In this document: positions 7,485 to 14,644 of the stretch, piece by piece
Numbering within the stretch: the stretch's first letter is position 1
Layout: each line of letters begins with the position of its first letter
Source: Aphodomonas sp964553125
GTDB lineage: Bacteria; Bacillota; Clostridia; Christensenellales; Aristaeellaceae
Direction of reading: 5' to 3'
Length of the DNA stretch: 64,000 nucleotides
NCBI GenBank assembly: GCA_964553125.1
Contig: CAZKJW010000002.1
Location: forward strand, 1 to 64,000
Made by a program: the position numbers and the translations under genes
Notes under the pieces: model-generated
The model's input: only the letters and a program-made list of their open reading frames with translations
What the model was told of the DNA's origin: nothing
Databases searched by the model: none

Positions 7485-9344
7485 ATGGAAAAACTGATCA
7501 ATAAGCTGGTCGGCTTTCAGCAGGATACGGTCGAGAATATCGACTGGAAGCGGATCTGGGCCGAGCTGAAGTGGATGTACGGCTTTGGGAAGCCTTACCG
7601 CAAGAGGATTACGTTCCTGATTGTCATCAGCTGCATTTTCACGCTTCTCGGCGTGGCCTATGCATACATCTATAAAGAGATCGTCGATCTGGTGACGCGC
7701 GAGTATCAGCAGATTCTCGGCTTCATTTCCGAGAATGTGGAGAAGCTGAAATACTCCAGCCTCTGGGATAAGGTTCAGGTGATTCTGGACATGCTTCCCG
7801 ACTGGACGATCTGGGTGATTGTCGCCTATATCGTCTATAAAATTATCGCGTATATCTACTCGCTTTTCATGAAGTTCTTCACGCTCAAGCTGTCGATGGA
7901 TCTCAGCCAGGGGATTCAGCGGCAGGTGTATGCGACGGTGCTGGAAAGCGACTGGCTTTCCCTGACGGAATACCGCGCGGGCGATCTGGTCAACCGCGTC
8001 ACGAGCGATTCCGGAACCATTTCGAGCTTTGCGCTGGATACGGTGCCGTCCATGATCGTGCAGCTGGTGCAGTTTGTGGCGGCGTTCTCGCTGCTGGTGT
8101 ATCTGGACTGGACGCTGACGCTGATTGCGTTTGTGGGCGTTCCGATGTATCTGTTTGTCATCAAGCTCAAGGGCAAGCGCACGCGCGCCTACAACAAGCG
8201 CGGCCTGGAACTTGGCTCGAAGTATTCCAGCTACATGTACGAATCCATGGCCAATATCATGGTCATCAAGTCGTTCATGCTGGTGCCGGATTTTATCCGC
8301 CGCTTCCGCGGCATTCAGCGCGAGCAGTATGACCTGACGATTGAGCAGACGAAATACGGCATCGTTACGGGCTTTATCATCGGTATGGTGGGGCGCGTGC
8401 TGAGCGCGGCGGTCGTTATCTTCATCCTCATGCGCCTTTTGAACGGGCACATCACGCTGGGCGTGCTGATGGCTTACGGAATGCTGAGCAGCTATGTCTC
8501 CGGCCCGGTGACGAGCATCATGAACTTCATCATGAACGCGATTGAGATTTCGGCCAGCGCAGAGCGCGTGATGACGCTTTTCCAGATGCCGCGCGACAGG
8601 ACGCAGGTTCCGGAAGCGGTTGTTGAATTTGGCGAAAAGGCCAAGAAGGACGGCATGGGCGTCAACCTGAAAGACCTTGCGTTTGCGTATGTGGGCGACG
8701 AGGTTGTGCTGCATGACGTGAACATCGACGTGAAACCGGGCGAGACGGTTGCGTTTGTCGGGCCGTCCGGCGAAGGCAAGACGACGCTGATCCGTCTGAT
8801 TCTCGGGCTTTTGACGCCGCGCGCTGGCAGCGCGTGCCTGACGACGGGCGCAGGCGATACGCTGGATCTGTCAGTTGAAACGCGCGAATTCTTCTCCTAT
8901 GTGCCGCAGGGCAACACGATGTTCTCCGGAACGATTCGCGAGAACATGCTGCACGGCCGTTCGGACGCGACGGATGAAGAAATCATCGAAGCGCTGAAGC
9001 AGGCGTGCATCTGGAACTTTGTCGATTCGCTCCCTGAAAAGCTCGAAACAAAAATCGGCGAGCGCGGCGTGGGCGTTTCCGAAGGACAGGCGCAGCGGCT
9101 TGCAATCGCGCGCGCGCTTTTGCGCAAGGCGCCGATTCTACTGCTGGATGAAGCGACGAGCGCGCTGGATATCTACACGGAAAAGGACGTGCTGGATAAC
9201 ATTTTCCATGCGGGCTTCTGCAAGACCTGCATCCTCACGACGCACCGCCCGAGCGTGTTCACCGTGTGCGATAAGATTTACCGCGTGCGCAGCCGTTCGG
9301 TGGAGCTGATTAAGTCGGAGCGCGATCAGGAAGTGGAGTTCTGA
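7485..9344 (+). CDS. ABC transporter, fused permease/ATP-binding (exporter type)
   Basis: A 619-residue half-transporter with a six-helix ABC exporter domain (about 40-345) and a nucleotide-binding domain (about 385-610). Walker A is GPSGEGKTT (about 425-433), the Q-loop follows in YVPQGN, Walker B is ILLLDEATSALD (about 550-561) and the H-loop lies in TTHRPS. The signature motif is GVSEGQAQR, a variant of LSGGQ. No N-terminal C39 peptidase domain is present, which fits a separate peptidase encoded just upstream. It is the last gene of the cassette. Likely cargo is a peptide, but none is encoded nearby. Confidence 0.9.
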   Translation: MEKLINKLVGFQQDTVENIDWKRIWAELKWMYGFGKPYRKRITFLIVISCIFTLLGVAYAYIYKEIVDLVTREYQQILGFISENVEKLKYSSLWDKVQVILDMLPDWTIWVIVAYIVYKIIAYIYSLFMKFFTLKLSMDLSQGIQRQVYATVLESDWLSLTEYRAGDLVNRVTSDSGTISSFALDTVPSMIVQLVQFVAAFSLLVYLDWTLTLIAFVGVPMYLFVIKLKGKRTRAYNKRGLELGSKYSSYMYESMANIMVIKSFMLVPDFIRRFRGIQREQYDLTIEQTKYGIVTGFIIGMVGRVLSAAVVIFILMRLLNGHITLGVLMAYGMLSSYVSGPVTSIMNFIMNAIEISASAERVMTLFQMPRDRTQVPEAVVEFGEKAKKDGMGVNLKDLAFAYVGDEVVLHDVNIDVKPGETVAFVGPSGEGKTTLIRLILGLLTPRAGSACLTTGAGDTLDLSVETREFFSYVPQGNTMFSGTIRENMLHGRSDATDEEIIEALKQACIWNFVDSLPEKLETKIGERGVGVSEGQAQRLAIARALLRKAPILLLDEATSALDIYTEKDVLDNIFHAGFCKTCILTTHRPSVFTVCDKIYRVRSRSVELIKSERDQEVEF

Positions 9345-9376
9345 CAAGCCAAAGGGTAAGCAAAAAAACGAATTCA

Positions 9377-9417
9377 CAGGAGCGGCGGCGTGCGGACGGC
9401 GGCGCTCCTGCTTTTTT
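9377..9417 (+). terminator. Rho-independent terminator
   Basis: CAGGAGCG and CGCTCCTG form the outer stem of a GC-rich hairpin followed by CTTTTTT, ending the ABC cassette transcript. Confidence 0.75.
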
Positions 9418-9473
9418 GCTGCCGCGCGGCGCAAATCTTTTCGCGGCGAAGCCGCAAAAAAAGCGTTATCCTC

Positions 9474-9502
9474 TTTACAAACCGGAGTGCGCGCGCTATA
9501 AT
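9474..9502 (+). promoter_or_regulatory. Sigma-A promoter of the riboflavin operon
   Basis: TTTACA at 9474-9479 and a consensus TATAAT at 9497-9502 are 17 bases apart, placing the transcript start about 30 bases upstream of the FMN aptamer. Confidence 0.85.
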
Positions 9503-9537
9503 GAGCGCGTAATTAAATAAAGACCTCTTTGCGCGAG

Positions 9538-9659
9538 AGATCTTCAGGGCAGGGTGATCGCCACAGGCGAAATTCCCGACCGGCGGTAAAGTCCGCGAAC
9601 CCGCAAGGGCCGATTCGGTGAAACTCCGGAACCGACAGTACAGTCTGGATGAAAGAAGC
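9538..9659 (+). ncRNA. FMN riboswitch (RFN element)
   Basis: The conserved blocks of the RFN element appear in order: TCTTCAGGGCAGGGTG at 9541, AAATTCCCGACCGGCGG near 9571, GATTCGGTGAAACTCCGG near 9612, and AGTCTGGATGAAAGAAG at the 3' end. The element closes P1 with TCTTC/GAAAGA. After it a GACCCC/GGGGTC hairpin (9664-9694) lies just before the ribU ribosome-binding site, without a T-run inside it, so control may act on translation of ribU. FMN binding would reduce expression of ribU and the genes that follow. Confidence 0.96.
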
Positions 9660-9717
9660 ACGCGACCCCTGATCTTTTTTGCGGATTGGGGGTCGAATTT
9701 GTAAGGAGGGCTTTTCT

Positions 9718-10326
9718 ATGACCACACGTACTCGAAAGACCACGACCTTCAAGGTGAGAAACCTGACTGTGACGGCGATGCTTGGCGCGGTTGCGTCGGT
9801 GCTGATGTTTGTTTCCTTCAGCATCCCGCTGATGCCCAGCTTCATCAAGCTCGACTTCTCCGAGCTGCCGGCGCTGCTGGCGTCCTTCGCGCTTGGCCCG
9901 TGGTACGGCGTGCTGGTGTGTCTGATTAAGAATCTCGTCAACGTGCCTTTCACCACGACGGGCGCAGTGGGCGAGATGTCCAATTTCCTGCTGGGCGCGT
10001 GCTTTGTGGTTCCGGCGGGCATTGTCTATCGGCGGCATAAGAGCCGCGGAGCGGCCATGATCGGCGCGACGCTCGGCGCGGCGTGCATGGCGATTGTCTG
10101 CGTGTTCACGAATTACTTCGTGATCTATCCGATGTATGCCAAGCTGTTCTTCTCGATGGATGTCATTCTGGATCTGTATCGGGCGCTCAGTCCGTCGGTT
10201 GAAACGCTGTGGGATGCGCTTCTGCGCTTCAATCTGCCCTTCACGTTCTTCAAGGGCATGTGCTCGGTTGTGATCGCTTATTTCATTTACAAGCCGCTCT
10301 CCCCGATTCTCAAGGGAAGGCGCTGA
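9718..10326 (+). CDS. ribU: ECF transporter riboflavin-binding S component RibU
   Basis: Membrane substrate-binding component for riboflavin uptake through a shared energy-coupling module (EcfAAT), which is not in this window. The 202-residue protein has five or six hydrophobic helices with the RibU-type order: LTVTAMLGAVASVLMFVSFSIP, a PSFIKLDFSELPALLASFALGPWYG segment, then helices to about residue 195. The FMN riboswitch directly upstream gives strong functional support. The ATG at 9718 is chosen for its AAGGAGG site eight bases upstream. Its stop overlaps the ribosome-binding site of the next gene. Confidence 0.93.
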   Translation: MTTRTRKTTTFKVRNLTVTAMLGAVASVLMFVSFSIPLMPSFIKLDFSELPALLASFALGPWYGVLVCLIKNLVNVPFTTTGAVGEMSNFLLGACFVVPAGIVYRRHKSRGAAMIGATLGAACMAIVCVFTNYFVIYPMYAKLFFSMDVILDLYRALSPSVETLWDALLRFNLPFTFFKGMCSVVIAYFIYKPLSPILKGRR

Positions 10327-10343
10327 AGGAAGTTTTCGTGCAA

Positions 10344-11165
10344 ATGAATTGCTTGACGGGAACGATTGTGCATGGCAAGGGCAAAGGAACGGCCGCCGGT
10401 TTTCCGACGGCCAATCTTTGCTGTGATGCGGGCGCTGCGCTGCCTGACGAAGGCGTATATGCGGTGCTCGTGCATCTTAACGGCGACATATTGGCAGGCG
10501 TAACGAATATCGGGAAACGTCCGACTGCCGACGACAGCCGGGAGATTACGGTCGAAACGCTCATCCTGAATTTTTCCGGCGACGTCTACGGCGACAGGAT
10601 GACGCTGGAGCTGGTCGGCTTTATCCGCCAGACGCGGCCGTTTGAGTCGATGCAGGCGCTGCATGAGCAGATTCAGCGCGACGCGCAGACGGCCGGAAAA
10701 ATGCTGCGGGAATACTGGAAGCACCCCGGCGCGCTCGCTTTTTCGGCGCAGGAAACGGAACGAATCGGCGAGAAGCTCGGCCGTGCGCTGCAAGGCGGCG
10801 ACGTGGTTCTGCTTCGCGGCGATCTGGGCGCGGGAAAGACCGTGCTGACGCGCGGCGTGGCAAAGGGCATGGGTGTTTCGGGCAGTGTTTCCAGCCCGAC
10901 GTTTACGCTGATGCACTGCCATAACGGCGCTGTGCGCCTGAATCATATGGATTTATACCGGCTGGAAACGGACGACGAGTTTTACGACGCGGGTCTTGAG
11001 GACGCGATGAACGGCGGCAGCGTCTGCATGATTGAGTGGCCGGAAAAATGCGAGGGCGCGATGCCGGAAAAACGGCTGACCGTCGCCATTGAATACGGCG
11101 AAAACGAAGGCGAACGGCGCGTTTCGATTCGCCCCGAGGGTGGATTCCGGGAGGTGGAGCTATGA
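10344..11165 (+). CDS. Riboflavin kinase domain fused to TsaE (t6A ATPase)
   Basis: One continuous frame joins two unrelated domains. Residues 1-125 are the RFK domain of RibF (GTIVHGKGKGTAAGFPTANL, DEGVYAV, NIGKRPT, VYGDRMTLELVGFIRQTRPF); the N-terminal FAD synthetase domain of ordinary RibF is absent. Residues about 132-270 are TsaE: SAQETERIGEKL, Walker A GDLGAGKT at 159-166, VSSPTFTL, HMDLYRL and IEWPEK, all intact. TsaE drives t6A synthesis with TsaB and TsaD, and tsaB follows with a four-base overlap. The start is ATG 10344; GTG 10338 is a close alternative using the same AAGGAAG site. No stop or strong internal ribosome-binding site separates the halves. Confidence 0.9.
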   Translation: MNCLTGTIVHGKGKGTAAGFPTANLCCDAGAALPDEGVYAVLVHLNGDILAGVTNIGKRPTADDSREITVETLILNFSGDVYGDRMTLELVGFIRQTRPFESMQALHEQIQRDAQTAGKMLREYWKHPGALAFSAQETERIGEKLGRALQGGDVVLLRGDLGAGKTVLTRGVAKGMGVSGSVSSPTFTLMHCHNGAVRLNHMDLYRLETDDEFYDAGLEDAMNGGSVCMIEWPEKCEGAMPEKRLTVAIEYGENEGERRVSIRPEGGFREVEL

Positions 11166-11857
11166 TGCTGCTGGCGATTGATTCAACGGGGCCTTCCCTG
11201 AGCGTGGCGCTTGCCAGTGATGGGAAGATTGTATACGAGTGCTTCCAGCGGACGGGGCATACGCATTCCGAACGGCTGATGCCGATGATCGACGCGGCGC
11301 TCGCTTCGCAGGGAATCGAAGCCGCGCAGCTGGACGCGCTTGCCGTCACGGTGGGGCCGGGGTCGTTTACGGGCGTGCGCATCGGCGTGGAGACGGCAAA
11401 AGCGCTGTGCCACGCGCTGGAGAAGCCGTGCGTGCCGGTCAACGCGCTGGAAGCGATTGCGCGCGGAGCGCAGAGCTTTGACGGCGTGGTGTGTCCCTTG
11501 CAGGATGCGCGCGCGGGACAGGTTTACGGCGCAGCCTTCTGGGATGGCGAACAGATTCTGCCGGATCACGCGGTGAAGCTCGACGAATTCCTTGATGCGC
11601 TTCCGGATGAGGTGGCGTGCTGCTTCATCGGCGACGGCGCGCAGGCCAATCGCGCGCATATCGCGCAGAAAATGGGCGAACGCGCAGTTTTTGCGCAGGA
11701 GAGCGATATGAACCTTCGGGCGGCTAACGCCGCGCTGATTGCTTGCGAGCGAATCGACACAGCCGTAACATGGCGCGAATTGCTGCCGTATTATCTTCGC
11801 AAGCCGCAGGCGGAACGCGAGCGCGAAGCGCGGGAGGCGCAGAACCATGCCGGCTGA
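11162..11857 (+). CDS. tsaB: tRNA t6A37 threonylcarbamoyltransferase subunit TsaB
   Basis: ASKHA-fold partner of TsaD in the complex that adds threonylcarbamoyl to A37 of ANN-decoding tRNAs. The 231 residues begin with LLAIDSTGPSLSVAL and include HSERLMPMID and the hallmark VTVGPGSFTGVRIGV (about 63-77), with CPLQDARAGQVYGA further on. The start ATGATG overlaps the end of the RFK-TsaE gene, and the stop overlaps rimI by 11 bases. The tsaE-tsaB-rimI order is the standard bacterial arrangement. Confidence 0.95.
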   Translation: MMLLAIDSTGPSLSVALASDGKIVYECFQRTGHTHSERLMPMIDAALASQGIEAAQLDALAVTVGPGSFTGVRIGVETAKALCHALEKPCVPVNALEAIARGAQSFDGVVCPLQDARAGQVYGAAFWDGEQILPDHAVKLDEFLDALPDEVACCFIGDGAQANRAHIAQKMGERAVFAQESDMNLRAANAALIACERIDTAVTWRELLPYYLRKPQAEREREAREAQNHAG

Positions 11858-12314
11858 ACCGGTGATTCGCCCGATGACGCTTGCCGATGTGGAAGGCGTT
11901 CACGCCATTGAAGAGGCGACGTTTGCAATGCCGTGGTCGCGCGAGTCGTTTGAGCGCGAGGTGACGGAGAACAAATGCGCGCGCTATCTTGTGGCGGAGC
12001 TGAACGGGGAGATTATTGCCTTTGCAGGCACATGGCTGGTGATCGACGAGGCGCACGTGACCAACATTGCGGTGCGCGAGGATATGCGCGGCAACGGATA
12101 TGGCGAGAAAATCACCCGTGCGCTGCTGCAGGCTGCCGCCAACGAAGGCTGCCTCTGGATGGATCTGGAGGTGCGGCGAAGCAATCTGCGCGCGCAGAGC
12201 CTGTATCGGAAGATCGGGTTTATAGACGTGGGCTATCGCAAACGATACTATGAGGACAATCAAGAGGATGCGCTGCTGATGGTATGCGAGCATCTGCCCG
12301 CGCCTGAAGAATAA
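11847..12314 (+). CDS. rimI: Ribosomal protein S18-alanine N-acetyltransferase RimI-like
   Basis: A 155-residue GNAT acetyltransferase. It has the RimI-typical opening (VIRPMTLADVEGVHAIEEATFAMPWSRESF), the acetyl-CoA-binding segment VREDMRGNGYGEKI near residue 75, and EVRRSNLRAQSLYRKIGF with YRKRYYEDN in the C-terminal half. The position after tsaE-tsaB supports RimI rather than a generic GNAT. It overlaps tsaB by 11 bases and is the last gene before a terminator. Confidence 0.93.
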   Translation: MPAEPVIRPMTLADVEGVHAIEEATFAMPWSRESFEREVTENKCARYLVAELNGEIIAFAGTWLVIDEAHVTNIAVREDMRGNGYGEKITRALLQAAANEGCLWMDLEVRRSNLRAQSLYRKIGFIDVGYRKRYYEDNQEDALLMVCEHLPAPEE

Positions 12315-12328
12315 CGAAAACGCAAAAA

Positions 12329-12363
12329 AGAGAGACAGCGGAAGGCTGTCTCTCTCTTTTTTG
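12329..12363. terminator. Rho-independent terminator between convergent genes
   Basis: AGAGAGACAGC and GCTGTCTCTCT form an 11-base stem with a GGAAG loop, followed by TTTTTT on the + strand and preceded by AAAAAA, so it can serve both rimI (+) and the methyltransferase (-). Confidence 0.9.
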
Positions 12364-12406
12364 CATCTATTTCTGTTTGCAGGCCGCCGGATGCGGCGCG
12401 GGAGCG

Positions 12407-13147
12407 TTATGAATCGCAAGCAGCGTTCGCCTGCGTGAAAGCGTATGCGGCGATGGAAACGGCGACGGAGAGGTTGAGCGAATCAATCGCATCGGATTGC
12501 GGAATGCGCACGGGCTGCCCAAGCTGCGCAAAGGAGGCGGGCAGACCGGTGGCTTCGTTGCCGAAGACGAGCGAATACGGCTGCTTTGCAGCCATACAGG
12601 CACGCGGCAGCGGCACAGAACCGTCCAGCATGAAGGGATACAGCGCGTGGTGCGGATACTGCGCGCGATACGCTTCGAAGCTATCGTAAAGCGCGACGCG
12701 CATGGAAAAAAGCGCGCCCATCGACGCGCGCACTACGCGCGGGTCGAATACGTCGGCCGCGGGACGGATGATCGCCAGATCCGGCAGGCTGAAGCCGAGA
12801 CAGGCGCGAAGAATCGTGCCCAAATTGCCCATGTCGGACGGATTGACCAGCACAATATGATTTGTATCCGGCTTGAGCGTGGAAGAAAATTTATCAAACA
12901 CAAGCGCGGCATAGCAGTTTTCTTTCCGGCTGATGCGCTCCAGCGCACGATCGGCCGTCTCCGTGCGCACGTTGATCGCGGCGCATTTGTCCATCAGCGC
13001 GCGCACGCCGTCGCTTTCCAGTGCGTCCGATCGCACAAGAAGCCGGCGCGCCAGATCCGGACGCGCGTTCAAAAGCGCGTGCGAAGGGAAAATGCCAGGC
13101 GCATAGGAATAGTCAAGCTGATGATTGTATGCTTCGAGCTTGGGCAT
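12407..13147 (-). CDS. TrmH/SpoU-family RNA 2'-O-methyltransferase
   Basis: The 246-residue protein has the SPOUT fold signatures: motif 1 VLVNPSDMGNLGTILRACLGF (about residue 115), motif 2 SLVFGNEATGLP (about 198) and motif 3 SLNLSVAVSIAAYAF (about 226), where the cofactor sits in a trefoil knot. The N-terminal 100 residues are a substrate-binding region typical of RlmB/TrmH relatives. The RNA target cannot be read from sequence. The ATG at 13147 is chosen over upstream codons because of an AGGTGA site. It is transcribed away from mraZ. Confidence 0.88.
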   Translation of the reverse strand: MPKLEAYNHQLDYSYAPGIFPSHALLNARPDLARRLLVRSDALESDGVRALMDKCAAINVRTETADRALERISRKENCYAALVFDKFSSTLKPDTNHIVLVNPSDMGNLGTILRACLGFSLPDLAIIRPAADVFDPRVVRASMGALFSMRVALYDSFEAYRAQYPHHALYPFMLDGSVPLPRACMAAKQPYSLVFGNEATGLPASFAQLGQPVRIPQSDAIDSLNLSVAVSIAAYAFTQANAACDS

Positions 13148-13443
13148 GGTATCACCTCGAAGGGATTGTAACAGATTCAGCGGGCGGAAACAAGCGAGAG
13201 AAAAGAACAAAAAAGCACGAAAACAAAGTTTTTGAACTTTTTGTAATAAATTTGAAATATTTGTAATGATTTGCGAACGGGTGTTTGTACTTTGTAGGGG
13301 GCAAATTTGCAACAAACCACAAGATCATGAGAGGGAAAAAGCGGCTGTTCCGGAAATGGGCGGGCCGCGTTTTTTGCCTCTGAAAAAGACAAGAATTTGT
13401 AACAATTCATCTCAAAACGCTGCAAAAAAACAAAATGAAATGC
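13148..13443. other. AT-rich intergenic region with recurring TTTGTAA motif
   Basis: No gene is seen in this 296-base stretch, which is distinctly AT-richer than its surroundings. The heptamer TTTGTAA or a close variant recurs at about 13165 (ATTGTAA), 13239, 13260, 13283 (TTTGTAC) and 13397, several times followed by a purine-rich AAT/CAA. It lies between a minus-strand gene start and the dcw promoter. It may hold regulatory sites or only a divergent promoter for the methyltransferase. Confidence 0.4.
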
Positions 13444-13490
13444 TTGCAAAGGGGAGCAGAGTGGTGTATAAAGGTACTTAGTGGAGCAAA
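13444..13490 (+). promoter_or_regulatory. dcw cluster promoter overlapped by a MraZ box
   Basis: TTGCAA (13444-13449) and TATAAA (13467-13472) are 17 bases apart. Superimposed are G-rich pentamers with exact ten-base periodicity: GGGGA at 13451, GTGGT at 13461, AAGGT at 13471 and GTGGA at 13481. MraZ proteins are known to bind direct GTGGN- or TGGGN-type repeats spaced by about one DNA turn upstream of their own gene. The array spans the spacer, -10 and start region, as expected for autorepression. Confidence 0.75.
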
Positions 13491-13526
13491 ATCCCATGAT
13501 TTGTGGCAGATTGGGGGAAAACGACC

Positions 13527-13970
13527 GTGACGCGCGTCTTTGCCGGGACATTTTCGCATAGCCTCGACGGCAAAGGCCGGGTGATCATTCCCGCCGGTTT
13601 CCGCGAATTGCTTGGATCGGGATTCACCATTGCGCTCAACTCCAGCATCGATGCGCTGGCGCTGTATCCGCAGGCCAAATGGGACGCTGTCAACGATCAG
13701 CTTTCCCGCGTGCGCGACACGGACGACGAGGGCATGGCCTATGTTCGCTACATCATGGCGAACGCGCAGACGGACATGGAGATGGACGCGCAGGGGCGCG
13801 TGCTGGTGCCTGCGAATCTCCGCGAGGCCGCGGGGATCACGCGCGAGCTGACGTTTGTGGGAATGCGCGACCACATTGAGCTGTGGGACAGCGCGGCGTT
13901 TGCCGAAAAGGCGCGCCTTGCGCGCGAAAACTTTGCGGCGCTGCGCCGTCATGTGAACGAGACTTACTGA
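13527..13970 (+). CDS. mraZ: Transcriptional regulator MraZ
   Basis: AbrB-fold DNA-binding protein that controls the division and cell-wall cluster. The 147-residue protein has two tandem SpoVT-AbrB-like repeats: HSLDGKGRVIIPAGFRELLG (about 10-29) and MDAQGRVLVPANLREAAG (about 89-106). The GTG at 13527 is preferred because a GGGGG site lies just upstream and it gives the usual N-terminus; an in-frame GTG at 13503 has no ribosome-binding site. In most bacteria rsmH follows mraZ, but here the next gene is the ftsL-like gene. A periodic repeat array upstream suggests self-regulation. Confidence 0.94.
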   Translation: MTRVFAGTFSHSLDGKGRVIIPAGFRELLGSGFTIALNSSIDALALYPQAKWDAVNDQLSRVRDTDDEGMAYVRYIMANAQTDMEMDAQGRVLVPANLREAAGITRELTFVGMRDHIELWDSAAFAEKARLARENFAALRRHVNETY

Positions 13971-14044
13971 GCTGTGCAAAGCGAAACGGGAGCGCCGGCA
14001 GGGCGGTCCAACACTGAACGAGCCAAGAGGGGAGGGCGTGTGTG

Positions 14045-14602
14045 ATGCCGCAAAGGAGGAGGGGAACCTACGTCAGAGCATACGCTTTCGGCGCGGACAG
14101 TACGATTACCCTGTCGAGCGCGCCGACCGGAGACGTTGAGCTGGGCGAAGCGTTTTCGGAACGGCTGGAGCGGCGTGCGGAGCGCAGCTATACGCAGCCG
14201 CGCCGGCGCGAGCGCGGCGTGGTATCCGGCTGGGTGCTGGTGCTTGTGATTGCTGTGGTGTTTTTTGCGCTGGGGATGACCTGCGTGAGCCGCTGCGCGA
14301 CAGGCGCTTCGCTGAACAAGCAGCTGTACCGTATGCGCGAGGAATTGGCGCGTGCGACGCAGACAAACGAAGCGCTTGAGGTGCGCATTGCCGAGAAGGC
14401 GGACGATACCCGCATTCAGACGCTTGCGCTGAACCATCTGGGGATGAAGCAGGCGACGTCGGATCGGATCTACACGGTGGAACCCGTCGCGGTTCCTGTG
14501 CGCGAGGAAACGGACGAGCAGACGATTGTGCAGCCGGAAAACATATCCGGGGGCGGAATTTTCGATTTGTTCGGTATCTTTCTGCATAGGATCGGTTTAT
14601 AA
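14045..14602 (+). CDS. ftsL: FtsL/DivIC-like septum protein
   Basis: A 185-residue bitopic membrane protein: a charged cytoplasmic N-terminus of about 58 residues, one transmembrane helix (about 60-82, GWVLVLVIAVVFFALGMTCV), then a periplasmic-side helix with heptad spacing (LNKQLYRMREELARATQTNEALEVRI) and a Pro/acid tail. Size, topology and place between mraZ and the penicillin-binding protein identify it as the FtsL component of the divisome. Sequence conservation in this family is low, so the name rests largely on context. A GGGGAGGG site precedes the start; GTG 14042 is an alternative. Confidence 0.78.
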   Translation: MPQRRRGTYVRAYAFGADSTITLSSAPTGDVELGEAFSERLERRAERSYTQPRRRERGVVSGWVLVLVIAVVFFALGMTCVSRCATGASLNKQLYRMREELARATQTNEALEVRIAEKADDTRIQTLALNHLGMKQATSDRIYTVEPVAVPVREETDEQTIVQPENISGGGIFDLFGIFLHRIGL

Positions 14603-14610
14603 TGAATATG

Positions 14611-14637
14611 TCTCTCCTATAAGCAATATAGGGGAGG
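14611..14637 (+). promoter_or_regulatory. Hairpin enclosing the ribosome-binding site of the pbp gene
   Basis: TCTCTCCTAT (14611-14620) can pair with ATAGGGGAGG (14628-14637) around a seven-base loop, with two G-U pairs. The 3' arm contains the GGGGAGG ribosome-binding site of the next gene, which also uses TTG as start. A TATAAT-like hexamer at 14598-14603 lacks a well-spaced -35. Reduced or regulated translation is an inference. Confidence 0.55.
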
Positions 14638-14644
14638 GATTGCC

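Noticed and set aside
9345..9537. Precursor peptide gene for the kinase/peptidase/ABC cassette
   Set aside because: No short frame with a ribosome-binding site and a plausible leader/core was found upstream of 6144 or downstream of 9344; the space holds a terminator and the ribU promoter.
10702..11165. Independent tsaE start at the internal ATG 10702
   Set aside because: The preceding bases lack a convincing ribosome-binding site and the RFK frame runs through without a stop, so a fusion is the simpler reading.
14598..14603. Internal promoter ahead of the pbp gene (TATAAT)
   Set aside because: The nearest -35-like hexamer (TTGTTC at 14567) is 25 bases away, too far for a normal promoter; kept only as a remark.
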